Source of the DNA: UBA652 sp964598235
GTDB taxonomy: Bacteria > Pseudomonadota > Gammaproteobacteria > Nitrosococcales > Methylophagaceae
DNA: 52,990 bases
NCBI GenBank assembly: GCA_964598235.1
Contig: CAZRAY010000007.1
Location: 1-52,990, forward strand
Direction: 5' to 3'
Shown: positions 18,288-26,399 of the stretch, one piece after another
Position numbering within the stretch: position 1 is the first letter of the stretch
How the letters are laid out: every line of letters begins with the position of its first letter
The notes under the pieces: generated by a model
Databases searched by the model: none
Seen by the model: the letters and a program-made list of their open reading frames with translations, nothing else
What the model was told of the DNA's origin: nothing
Program-made: the position numbers and the translations under genes

Positions 18288-19463
18288 ATGACATTTGATT
18301 TGATTGATACATATGCAGAAAATGCGGTAATTAAAGTGATTGGTGTCGGTGGTGGTGGTGGTAATGCACTGGACCATATGGTCAACAGCGATATCGAGGG
18401 GGTTGATTTCATTTGTGCGAACACAGATGTGCAAGCACTACGAAAAAGTGCAGCGACCACCCAGCTACAATTAGGTACAGAAATCACCAAAGGTTTAGGT
18501 GCTGGCGCGAATCCAGATGTAGGTCGGCAAGCCGCATTAGAAGATCGTGAGCGCATCATGGAAGTAATCGAAGGTGCAGATATGGTCTTCATCACAGCGG
18601 GTATGGGTGGCGGCACAGGCACTGGTGCAGCACCTGTTGTGGCGCAAGTCGCGAAAGAAATGGGAATCTTAACCGTTGCCGTTGTGACCAAGCCTTTTCC
18701 TTTTGAGGGTCGAAAACGGGCAGCCATTGCAGATACAGGACTAGAATCACTCACTCAGTATGTTGATTCCTTAATTACCATTCCAAATGCACGTTTGGGC
18801 GAAGTTTTAGGTAAAGATGCAACCATGTTAGATGCTTTCAAAGCAGCCAATGATGTCTTGCTAGGTGCGGTACAGGGCATTGCTGATTTGATTACACGTG
18901 AAGGGATGATCAATGTTGATTTCGCGGATGTACGCACTGTGATGTCAGAAATGGGCATGGCGATGATGGGTACAGGTCGTGCATCAGGTGAAAACCGGGC
19001 TTATGAAGCGGCGAAACGTGCCGTGGCCAGCCCGTTATTGGATGATGTGAATTTGAAAGGTGCACGTGGCGTCTTAATCAATGTCACTGCGGGATATGAT
19101 GTCACGATCGGTGAGTTTGAAGAAGTTGGCGATATTATCAAAGAGTTTGCTTCTGATGATGCAACGGTTGTCGTGGGTACCGTGATTGATCCTGAAATGA
19201 CAGACGAAATCAAAGTTACCGTGGTGGCAACCGGCCTCGGTAGCCCACAAGCGTTAGCCAATAATGTGCCAGCAGGGAAACCAACGATTGGCTTGGTTAA
19301 GAAAGCAGGATTGTCGACAGTGGATGCGATTGAAGAAGTAGCACCAGCGGCGCCAGAAACAATTCAGGCGACGGAAGCGGCCAAGCCAAAACCAGCCTCA
19401 TTATCTGAAATTGATCTGGAAACCTTCGATATCCCCTCTTTCCTACGCCGCCAGGCAGACTAA
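18288..19463 (+). CDS. ftsZ: Cell division protein FtsZ
   Basis: About 391 residues. The tubulin signature GGGTGTG lies at 107-113; the GTPase domain is followed by a short proline/alanine/glutamate-rich linker and the conserved tail DIPSFLRRQAD, which binds FtsA and ZipA. The start at 18288 has GAGGAG at 18275-18280, 7 nt upstream; the in-frame GTG at 18270 would add residues not seen in the family and include the ribosome-binding site. It is the last gene of the dcw cluster. lpxC, which often follows, is absent here. Confidence 0.98.
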   Translation: MTFDLIDTYAENAVIKVIGVGGGGGNALDHMVNSDIEGVDFICANTDVQALRKSAATTQLQLGTEITKGLGAGANPDVGRQAALEDRERIMEVIEGADMVFITAGMGGGTGTGAAPVVAQVAKEMGILTVAVVTKPFPFEGRKRAAIADTGLESLTQYVDSLITIPNARLGEVLGKDATMLDAFKAANDVLLGAVQGIADLITREGMINVDFADVRTVMSEMGMAMMGTGRASGENRAYEAAKRAVASPLLDDVNLKGARGVLINVTAGYDVTIGEFEEVGDIIKEFASDDATVVVGTVIDPEMTDEIKVTVVATGLGSPQALANNVPAGKPTIGLVKKAGLSTVDAIEEVAPAAPETIQATEAAKPKPASLSEIDLETFDIPSFLRRQAD

Positions 19464-19721
19464 TATTTTTTAGGAAAGTAATGTTCGACTAGTGGGGAAT
19501 TAAGCAGAGAGCCTGTTTTGATTATGACTGAGTGCGTATCAGTTTTAGGACGAGCAGGACTCAATTTGATGGCATTTTTGAACAGATTAACAGTTTGTAG
19601 TATTATGGTGGTCTGCCTGTCGGACTAGGTTGTGTTTTGAAGCGATAACTTCAGCAGCTGTATTCGATAGGAAGGAGAGAGTAAGACCCTTGTTTTAAAA
19701 ATAATAAAAGGAATCAGAATA
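19464..19721. other. Intergenic region between ftsZ and the repeat lipoprotein gene
   Basis: A 258-bp region without a convincing gene. I see no clear GC-rich terminator hairpin after ftsZ, so some readthrough is possible. The right half holds a good promoter (19578-19606) and a leader of about 110 nt for the downstream gene. Confidence 0.6.
19578..19606 (+). promoter_or_regulatory. Predicted sigma70 promoter of the repeat lipoprotein gene
   Basis: TTGAAC (19578-19583) and TATTAT (19601-19606) are 17 bp apart. The predicted start near 19613 leaves a leader of about 110 nt. This indicates the lipoprotein is transcribed independently of the dcw cluster. Confidence 0.7.
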
Positions 19722-21416
19722 ATGCAAACTAAACCATTAATGACAAAAACAGCGATAGCCGTTGCTTTCGCATTGTCTGCGGGTTGTGCAAGCCAGCAAA
19801 CAGCGCCAGCAGACCAAACCGCACCGGCTTCCCAAACAGCGCCAACGTCACAAACGGCACCGGCTTCCCAAACAGCGCCAGCCTCACAAACAGCACCAGC
19901 GTCACAACAAGGTGCGTCGCAGCAAGTTGTACCAGAAACTGAAGCGGTTATGGATGCAAGCATGGACGATACACGTTCAGCAGCATTGGATAACCGTGAA
20001 GCGGCATTAAACCAGCGCGAAGCTGATCTTGCAGGCGCTTCATGTAGCGCTTCAACACCATCGGCATCATGTACTGATATGCCTACAACAGGCAGTAATA
20101 CATTATTACCTCCGGCCAAAGCAGGTGAATGTTATGCACGTGTTTGGGTGCCTGCGGCTTATCGCACGGTATCTGAAAAAATAGTGGCGACAGAAGCATC
20201 AGAGCGAATCGAAGTTGTTCCTGCTGTCTACGAATGGGGAACTGAAACAGTTGAAGTTAGTTCTGCATCTAGCAAATTGGTAACGACGCCTGCGGTCTAC
20301 GGCACTGAGTCAGAAACCATTTTAGTGAGCGATGCTAGCACAACATGGAAGCGTTCATTAGGTAAAAACGCAGCATTAGCAGGTTCAGGCTTATTAGAAT
20401 TTGCAAGTGCACATGGTGCAGATTTAGATTCTGCAACACCTGGTATGTGTTTCCATGAACACACGATTCCAGCAACATTCAAAACTGAATCAGACCAAGT
20501 GCTTGTGAGTGAAGCATCAGAATCTGTTGCAGTTGTACCCGCAACCTACCGTACGGTTCAAAAAACAATCACGGTAAGTGAAGCATCAACTAAAATTGTT
20601 CAAGTGCCTGCAAGCTATAAAACAGTAAGTGAAAAGATCTTAGTAAAAGCAGCACACACTGTCTGGAAAAAAGGCACCGGCCCTATCCAGCGTATTGATT
20701 CTGCAACGGGCGAAATCATGTGTTTGATTGAAGTGCCAGCGGAGTATAAAACAGTGACTAGACAAGTTGTGGATACACCGGCAACAACTAAAACTGTGAA
20801 TATTCCAGCGGTAACGAAAACAATTAGTGTGCGCGAAGAAGCCACGGCAGCAGCAGAAAGTCGTACGCCAATCGCTGCCAAATATAAAACGGTTACTCGT
20901 CGCGTAAAAGCATCTGAAGCGGCTGTAACTTGGCATGAAATTCATAACAAAGAGCACCCAACAGCAACACGTACGGGCCAGCAAGTTTGTTTGACTGAAA
21001 CGCCAGCGGTTTATAAAACGATAAGCAGACGTGTTGTGACAACAGCGGCGTCTTCTCATGAAGTGGTTATTCCATCAGTAAGCAAAACGGTTAAAGTACA
21101 ACGTTTAGCAACACCTGCGTCAGAACGTCGTATTGCAATTCCAGAAACCTATAAAACAGTTTCTCGCCAAGAATTGGTGAAAGACGGTTATATGCAGTGG
21201 CGTTCAATTCTTTGTGAAACGAACACAACACGTGCACGTATTTCTCACATTCAACGTGCATTAAAAACGGCTGGTTATAATCCAGGTCCGATTGATGGTG
21301 TGATTGGTTCTGCAACAATGCGTGCTGTGAATGCGTTCCAAAAATCAAAAGGCTTGCCTGTTGATAAATACCTTAATGTTGAAACAATTAAAGCATTAGG
21401 TGTATCTGTAAAATAA
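19722..21416 (+). CDS. Repeat-rich lipoprotein with C-terminal peptidoglycan-binding domain
   Basis: A 564-residue predicted lipoprotein. The signal peptide ends in lipobox LSAGC, with C22 as the lipidated residue. Residues 26-61 are six copies of a QTAPAS-like hexapeptide, and a short charged helix follows (about 88-105). The body holds four large repeats, C137-W209, C243-W315, C334-W404 and C423-W493, each 71-73 residues, starting at a Cys and ending at a Trp. Each contains three units of about 24 residues of the form (V/I)PAxYKTVxxxV. Residues about 505-560 form a PG_binding_1-type domain (RISHIQRALKTAGYNPGPID, GSATMRAVNAFQKSKGL). It is probably an envelope tether anchored in a membrane and bound to the wall; the specific function is unknown. 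AAAGGA lies 9 nt before the ATG. Confidence 0.88.
   Translation: MQTKPLMTKTAIAVAFALSAGCASQQTAPADQTAPASQTAPTSQTAPASQTAPASQTAPASQQGASQQVVPETEAVMDASMDDTRSAALDNREAALNQREADLAGASCSASTPSASCTDMPTTGSNTLLPPAKAGECYARVWVPAAYRTVSEKIVATEASERIEVVPAVYEWGTETVEVSSASSKLVTTPAVYGTESETILVSDASTTWKRSLGKNAALAGSGLLEFASAHGADLDSATPGMCFHEHTIPATFKTESDQVLVSEASESVAVVPATYRTVQKTITVSEASTKIVQVPASYKTVSEKILVKAAHTVWKKGTGPIQRIDSATGEIMCLIEVPAEYKTVTRQVVDTPATTKTVNIPAVTKTISVREEATAAAESRTPIAAKYKTVTRRVKASEAAVTWHEIHNKEHPTATRTGQQVCLTETPAVYKTISRRVVTTAASSHEVVIPSVSKTVKVQRLATPASERRIAIPETYKTVSRQELVKDGYMQWRSILCETNTTRARISHIQRALKTAGYNPGPIDGVIGSATMRAVNAFQKSKGLPVDKYLNVETIKALGVSVK
19797..19904 (+). repeat. Six tandem 18-bp repeats encoding QTAPAS-like hexapeptides
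   Basis: The 108 bp encode QTAPAD, QTAPAS, QTAPTS and then three QTAPAS units. The array is in frame and 18 bp per unit, so copy-number slippage would lengthen or shorten the lipoprotein linker without a frameshift. The sequence differs by synonymous bases between copies, so the array is not brand new. Confidence 0.9.
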
Positions 21417-21454
21417 GGTTGATTACTTTTATAAAGTAATAACTTAAGCTAAAT

Positions 21455-21482
21455 AAAAAACCCGCCTATTGGCGGGTTTTTT
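21455..21482 (+). terminator. Rho-independent terminator, probably bidirectional
   Basis: The 12-bp stem AAAAAACCCGCC with loop TATT and GGCGGGTTTTTT ends the lipoprotein transcript. The A/T tracts on both sides let it also serve the convergent glnD transcript, whose stop is at 21549. Confidence 0.92.
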
Positions 21483-21548
21483 ATGGCTGATAGTTAGTCA
21501 GAAATGTGAGTATATGACTACTTTAGTTTAAATGGAGAGAAGAGTAAC

Positions 21549-24170
21549 TTAGCTTGGTTCTGTGAGACCAGTGATTAATTGCTGTTGTACTTGTTGCAGT
21601 TGCTCAGCGGAGAGCACGGAGTGGTCGTAGTTGCTAATAAAGAATACATTCTCCACTTGATCGCCTAGCGAGGTAAGCTTCGCATTAATAAGATGAATCT
21701 TATTGTGTAAGAAGACTTGCGCGATAACAGATAAGAGCCCAGGCCTATTATGCGTTTTTAACTCAAGAATGCTATGTGTCTTTGCTTGATTCATCTGGAT
21801 ATCAGGCCGGGTCTCAAAAAGTTTGACTGTGCGTGGAATAAAGCTGGGTTGATAGGTTTCCATTGCTGTTTTTTCCATCAGATGTTGACGTAACGTATCT
21901 TTGATCTGTCGCTCATTCTCTGACGATTGATCACCATCAAAAAGGATAATAAAAGTACTAATAGCATGGCCCGATTGTGTTTCATTTATTTTGGCATCAA
22001 GTACATCAAGCTGCAGGGCTTCTAGGCCAGATATAATCGTGGCAAATAGACCTGGCTTGTCAGGCGCAGAAATAAATAATTCTAAGGTACCATCTTGCTC
22101 ACCATGTGGTCGTAAGCAAATATGAATATCTCGATTAGGGTGGCTAAGTTTTTGGTCGATCTGCCAAGTAATTTCATCTACAGTGTGCCGTAAGAAATAA
22201 TCATCCTCTGTATGATGCCAAGCTTGGTCTATTTGCGCGTCTTGCCAGCCGTGTTGTTGTAACGCATGTCGTACTTCTTTGCGGGTAGTTTCAACTCTGT
22301 CGTCAATTGCAGGGATAATGACTTGCGCTTGTGAAAGGTATTTTTTTGTATTGTAGTAAAGCTGGCGCAGCAGTGAATCTCGCCAGTTGTTCCATAAATT
22401 GCCATTCGTTGCCCGGATATCGGCAACGGTGAGTAAATAAAGATAATTAAGACGATCGAGTGTACCAATTATAGTTGAGAATTCGCTAATCACCTCTGGA
22501 TCATTGGTATCTTTACGTTGTGCGGTGGCAGACATCGTTAAATGTTGACCCACCAACCAAGCAACGAGTTCTGAGTCATATTCGCTAAGATCATGCTGTT
22601 TACAAAATGCTAATGCATCGGGAATACCCAATTGACTATGATCACCGCCTCGGCCTTTTGCAATGTCATGAAACAAACCAGCGAGGTATAGCAATTCGGG
22701 CTTCGGTAGCTCATAGAATACTTTGGAGCATAGCGGAAATTCATTTGCAAATTCAGAGCAAGAAAATCTGCGTAAATTGCGCACTAAGAAAAGAGTATGT
22801 TCATCTACGGTGTATGCATGAAACATATCATGCTGCATTTGGCCTACAATTATGCCGAAATCAGGTAAATAAGCACCCAATATACCGAGTTGGTTCATCC
22901 GCCTTAATTCATGTGTAATGCCTTGAGGTTGCCGAATGATTTCCATGAATAATGTTCGGCATTTTATATCGACCCGGAAATTATCATTAATTAAATGGAT
23001 ATGTGCATGTAGCTGACGGATCGTTTTTGCACGTACACCCTTTATTTCAGGATGTTGTTGTAAGACTAAAAATAATTCCAACATGGCATAGGGATAAAAG
23101 GCAAAAATAGATGGATTGCTGGTGGCGAGGTAATCATTATGAATATGAAACCGGTTATTAATTACGGTGATTTCTCGTGGTGTGTCTGCTAGGATAATTG
23201 CTTCTTCGAATAACTGTAATAATAAATTATTCATTTGGCCAACCCGGCGGGCGCAGAGGTAATAATCCTTCATAAACTGTTCAACGGCCATCCGCGCATC
23301 GGTATCTTGGTAACCAAATTGGCTTGCAAGGGCACGTTGATGGTCTATTTGTAAGCGTTCTTCTTTCCGGCCAGCACGATGGTGTAAGGCAAAGCGGATC
23401 TTCCAGAGAAAAGCCTCTGATTCAGTTAATGTCTGGTATTCTCGTTCCGCGAGAAAACCTTCGACCAATAAGCCATGAAAATCGTTTACAGAAAAATGTT
23501 GTTGTGCCACCCAACTAATTACTTGTAGATCTCGTAAACCACCAGGCGATTCTTTAATATTAGGTTCGAGACTATTGGCTGTATCATTATATTTTTGATG
23601 GCGATTTATTTGCTCATCACGTTTTGCGCGGTAGAAACGTGCCGCGTCCCATGTTTTACTGTTTACCGTGAGCTGTTGTAATTGCTCAAATAAGTTGGCA
23701 TCACCACATAGGTAACGCGTTTCTAATAAATTAGTGGCAATGGTGATATCGTTTTCTGCTTGTTCTCGGCATTCCACTAAATTCCGCACACTGTGGCCGA
23801 TCTCAAGTCCTATATCCCAGAGTTGGGTGAGAAGATTGCTTAGACTCTCGGGGGGGGATTGGCTGATGGAGTCATCAAGTAATAATAATAAATCGATATC
23901 AGAGTAAGGATGTAATTCACCACGGCCATAGCCACCCACTGCGATTAAGCAGGCAGGGAAGTTGTCATCGTGTTCTTGAGACCAGAGGTGTTGTAGGGCT
24001 TGATCAACATATTGGGCGCGGGCGTGGACCAAATCGACGACATCCACCTCTCTCTCAAATTGTTGTAATAAATAGGTTTGGCCTTGTGTGAGCGCATCGC
24101 GTAGTACGGATACATTATGATGTCGATGTGGCGCAATATTAGCCACCTCCCAAAGTGATGTTTTGAGCAT
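21549..24170 (-). CDS. glnD: PII uridylyltransferase/uridylyl-removing enzyme GlnD
   Basis: An 873-residue protein, close to E. coli GlnD (890). The nucleotidyltransferase motif GGYGRGEL at 79-86 is followed by the metal-binding pair in SDIDLLLL (D91, D93). A central HD hydrolase domain (FHDIAKGRGGDH, around residue 500) removes UMP, and two ACT domains at the C-terminus sense glutamine. It controls PII signalling of nitrogen status. The ATG directly abuts the map stop, so it is probably translated from a map-glnD mRNA. No strong ribosome-binding site is seen. Confidence 0.97.
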   Translation of the reverse strand: MLKTSLWEVANIAPHRHHNVSVLRDALTQGQTYLLQQFEREVDVVDLVHARAQYVDQALQHLWSQEHDDNFPACLIAVGGYGRGELHPYSDIDLLLLLDDSISQSPPESLSNLLTQLWDIGLEIGHSVRNLVECREQAENDITIATNLLETRYLCGDANLFEQLQQLTVNSKTWDAARFYRAKRDEQINRHQKYNDTANSLEPNIKESPGGLRDLQVISWVAQQHFSVNDFHGLLVEGFLAEREYQTLTESEAFLWKIRFALHHRAGRKEERLQIDHQRALASQFGYQDTDARMAVEQFMKDYYLCARRVGQMNNLLLQLFEEAIILADTPREITVINNRFHIHNDYLATSNPSIFAFYPYAMLELFLVLQQHPEIKGVRAKTIRQLHAHIHLINDNFRVDIKCRTLFMEIIRQPQGITHELRRMNQLGILGAYLPDFGIIVGQMQHDMFHAYTVDEHTLFLVRNLRRFSCSEFANEFPLCSKVFYELPKPELLYLAGLFHDIAKGRGGDHSQLGIPDALAFCKQHDLSEYDSELVAWLVGQHLTMSATAQRKDTNDPEVISEFSTIIGTLDRLNYLYLLTVADIRATNGNLWNNWRDSLLRQLYYNTKKYLSQAQVIIPAIDDRVETTRKEVRHALQQHGWQDAQIDQAWHHTEDDYFLRHTVDEITWQIDQKLSHPNRDIHICLRPHGEQDGTLELFISAPDKPGLFATIISGLEALQLDVLDAKINETQSGHAISTFIILFDGDQSSENERQIKDTLRQHLMEKTAMETYQPSFIPRTVKLFETRPDIQMNQAKTHSILELKTHNRPGLLSVIAQVFLHNKIHLINAKLTSLGDQVENVFFISNYDHSVLSAEQLQQVQQQLITGLTEPS

Positions 24171-24938
24171 CTAAATAATCTCATCTTGGCGCAGGGTGAG
24201 AATATCATGGCCGGTATCAGTTACTAAAATAGTGTGCTCCCATTGTGCTGAGAGTGAACGATCCTTGGTGACCACCGTCCACTTGTCAGGCAATTGTTTA
24301 ATATGCCGTTTCCCCGCATTAATCATCGGCTCAATCGTGAAACACATACCAGTCTCTAATGTCAGTCCTGTTCCCCGTGTGCCATAATGCAGCACCTGAG
24401 GCTCTTCATGAAATACTTTCCCAATGCCGTGACCACAATATTCTTCGACAATTGAAAAGCCATTGCTTTCACCATGTTTTTGAATAGCATAACCAATATC
24501 ACCTAGTTGAATCCCAGGTTTGACTAAATCGATGCCAATTAACATACATTCACGCGCCACGTTAGATAAGCGTTTTGCCAAGATAGACGTGTCGCCAACA
24601 TGAAACATTTCGCTGGTATCTCCATGATAACCCTCTTTGATAACCGTAATATCAATGTTAATAATATCGCCGTCTTTTAATTTTTTTGCGCCGGGAATAC
24701 CATGACAAATAACATGGTTAACAGAGGTGCAAATAGATTTAGGGAAGCCGTGGTAGTTAAGTGGTGCGGGAATCGCTTGTTGTTCGTTAACAATATAATT
24801 ATGGCAAATTGTATCTAATTCGTCCGTTGTAATACCGGCTTTAACATGCGGTGCAATCATCGTCAGCACTTCGCCTGCGAGCTGCCCAGCAATGCGCATT
24901 TTTTCGATTTCATCTGCAGATTTAATACTGACAGCCAT
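24171..24938 (-). CDS. map: Type I methionine aminopeptidase
   Basis: A 255-residue enzyme, the type Ia length. The conserved VNHVICHGIP (substrate-pocket His), DIINIDITV and GYHGDTS (metal aspartates), EYCGHGIG (metal His), TIEPM and WEHT (metal glutamates) are all present. It removes the initiator methionine from nascent proteins. AAGGAAA precedes the ATG. It is divergent from rpsB and co-directional with glnD, the same neighbourhood as in E. coli. Confidence 0.98.
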   Translation of the reverse strand: MAVSIKSADEIEKMRIAGQLAGEVLTMIAPHVKAGITTDELDTICHNYIVNEQQAIPAPLNYHGFPKSICTSVNHVICHGIPGAKKLKDGDIINIDITVIKEGYHGDTSEMFHVGDTSILAKRLSNVARECMLIGIDLVKPGIQLGDIGYAIQKHGESNGFSIVEEYCGHGIGKVFHEEPQVLHYGTRGTGLTLETGMCFTIEPMINAGKRHIKQLPDKWTVVTKDRSLSAQWEHTILVTDTGHDILTLRQDEII

Positions 24939-25055
24939 ATTAAGGTTTCCTTAAAAGATTAAACTCGTATGGGGTAGTGTGCCGTAAAATAGTAGAAACG
25001 ACCAGAAAATAATCATAGGGAATGGGGCCGCCGAACAGATAAATATTTAATATGA

Positions 25056-25085
25056 TTGCTTTAGATTCCATCTTGCCTGTATAAT
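25056..25085 (+). promoter_or_regulatory. Predicted rpsB promoter
   Basis: TTGCTT (25056-25061) and a perfect TATAAT (25080-25085) are separated by 18 bp. The predicted start near 25092 coincides with the first hairpin of the leader and gives a leader of about 130 nt. Confidence 0.7.
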
Positions 25086-25091
25086 ACGCCA

Positions 25092-25199
25092 GCCTTTCGA
25101 GGCAATTCGCACATGCGCCGTCACAGGTTCCGGGGTGCTAATCATCAATAGAAAACGATGATAGGTCGGGGCTTGGGGAGCATGGAGGACTAACCCCAA
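25092..25199 (+). promoter_or_regulatory. Structured rpsB leader, candidate S2 autoregulatory RNA
   Basis: Three potential hairpins occur: GCCT-TTCG-AGGC at 25092-25103, ATCATC/GATGAT at 25141-25162, and TTGGGG/CCCCAA at 25173-25199. In other gammaproteobacteria the rpsB leader folds into a conserved structure through which S2 represses its own operon. Presence of the same element here is inferred from position and pairing, not from an alignment. Confidence 0.5.
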
Positions 25200-25219
25200 A
25201 CTTTAAAAGGTTTTTAATT

Positions 25220-26329
25220 ATGGCTAAAGTATCAATGCGCCAAATGCTAGAAGCAGGCGTACATTTCGGACATCAAACACGTTTCTGGAACCCAAAAATG
25301 GGTCCGTATATTTTCGGGAAACGTAACAATATTCATATCATTAACTTAGAGCATAGCTTGCCTATGTTTAATGACGCGCTTAATTTCGTTGGCAGCTTAG
25401 CATCGAAAAAAGGTCGCATCTTATTTGTGGGCACGAAACGTGCAGCACAAGACATCATCAGTGAAGAAGCCATCCGTGCAAATATGCCGTTTGTAAATCG
25501 TCGCTGGTTGGGCGGTATGATGACAAACTATCAAACCGTTAAAAAATCAATCCAACGCTTAAAAGATCTCGATATATTGATTGAATCAGGCAAGCTAGAA
25601 GGCTTGAAGAAAAAAGAAGCGTTAACCTTAACGCGTGAACACGCTAAGCTAGAAAATAGCTTGGGTGGAATTAAAGAAATGGGTAGCTTACCTGATGCCT
25701 TATTTGTTATCGATGTGGATTATGAAAGCATTGCTATTTTAGAAGCAAATAAACTCGGTATTCCTGTTATCGCAGTTGTCGATAGTAACTGTAGTCCTGA
25801 TGGCGTAGATTACGTTGTACCAGGTAATGATGACTCAATGCGTGCGATTCGCCTTTATGTCAGCAGTATTGCTGATGCAGCAATTGAAGGCCGTGCCGCC
25901 GCTGCAACAACAGCGGATGAAGAAGCGGTTGCAGCAGCAGAAGCGCCTGCTAAAGAAGAAGCAGTAGAAGTGGTTGTTAAAAAAGCGCCAGCTAAGAAAG
26001 CACCAACTAAAGAAGAAGCGAAGCCTGCGGCAAAAGCAGCACCAGCTGAAAAACCAGTTAAGAAGCCAGCCGCTAAGAAAACAGCACCTGCTAAAAAATC
26101 AGATAAAGATGATTTGAAAAAAATCTCAGGCGTAGGCCCTGTGCTTGAAGGTAAATTGAATGACCTTGGTATTACTAGCTTCCAACAAATTGTTGAGTTC
26201 TCACCTGAACGCATCGAAGAAGTGGATGCGGAACTAAATTTTAAAGGTCGCATCACACGTGAAGATTGGGTGGGTCAAGCCACTATTCTCGCAGCAGGTG
26301 GTGAAACTGAGTTTAGTAAAAAGAAATAA
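25220..26329 (+). CDS. rpsB: 30S ribosomal protein S2 with a C-terminal helix-hairpin-helix extension
   Basis: Residues 1 to about 228 are a complete S2 (FGHQTRFWNPKM, FVNRRWLGGMMTN, PVIAVVDSNCSPDGVDYVVPGNDD). The E. coli protein ends soon after this point. Here about 140 residues follow: a Lys/Ala/Pro-rich linker (229-296), then a compact domain at 297-369 with KKISGVGPVLEGKLNDLGIT, a helix-hairpin-helix motif, and GRITREDWVGQA. Similar domains are known as tails on some other ribosomal proteins such as L21 in alphaproteobacteria. The reading frame and base composition run on without a break. AAAAGG lies 9 nt before the ATG. The tail's role is unknown; RNA or DNA binding is a guess from its fold. 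Confidence 0.95.
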   Translation: MAKVSMRQMLEAGVHFGHQTRFWNPKMGPYIFGKRNNIHIINLEHSLPMFNDALNFVGSLASKKGRILFVGTKRAAQDIISEEAIRANMPFVNRRWLGGMMTNYQTVKKSIQRLKDLDILIESGKLEGLKKKEALTLTREHAKLENSLGGIKEMGSLPDALFVIDVDYESIAILEANKLGIPVIAVVDSNCSPDGVDYVVPGNDDSMRAIRLYVSSIADAAIEGRAAAATTADEEAVAAAEAPAKEEAVEVVVKKAPAKKAPTKEEAKPAAKAAPAEKPVKKPAAKKTAPAKKSDKDDLKKISGVGPVLEGKLNDLGITSFQQIVEFSPERIEEVDAELNFKGRITREDWVGQATILAAGGETEFSKKK

Positions 26330-26349
26330 GTAAAATCAATTAATACAAA

Positions 26350-26385
26350 TACAGGCCTGCTTTTGCAGGCCTGTATTTTTTATTT
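26350..26385 (+). terminator. Terminator/attenuator between rpsB and tsf
   Basis: An 11-bp perfect stem TACAGGCCTGC, loop TTTT and GCAGGCCTGTA is followed by a T-rich run. It lies in the 70-bp gap before tsf. Partial termination here would lower EF-Ts relative to S2, as described for the equivalent gap in E. coli. Confidence 0.88.
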
Positions 26386-26399
26386 TAAGGTAAAGAAAA

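Noticed and set aside
18230..18754. A 174-codon minus-strand frame across the ftsZ start
   Set aside because: It is antisense to ftsZ, has no family resemblance and would run through the putative ftsZ promoter.
19797..19904. Possible CRISPR-like array
   Set aside because: The 18-bp units are contiguous with no spacers and are in frame within a lipoprotein gene.
19625..20119. A 164-codon minus-strand frame with AGAVCEAGAVWEAGAV-like repeats
   Set aside because: The repeats are the complement of the QTAPAS-coding array of the lipoprotein. The frame carries no independent coding signal.
25855..26256. A 133-codon minus-strand frame opposite the rpsB tail
   Set aside because: It is Ala/Gly/Ser-rich because it is the complement of the Lys/Ala/Pro-rich linker. 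The plus strand continues the S2 frame.
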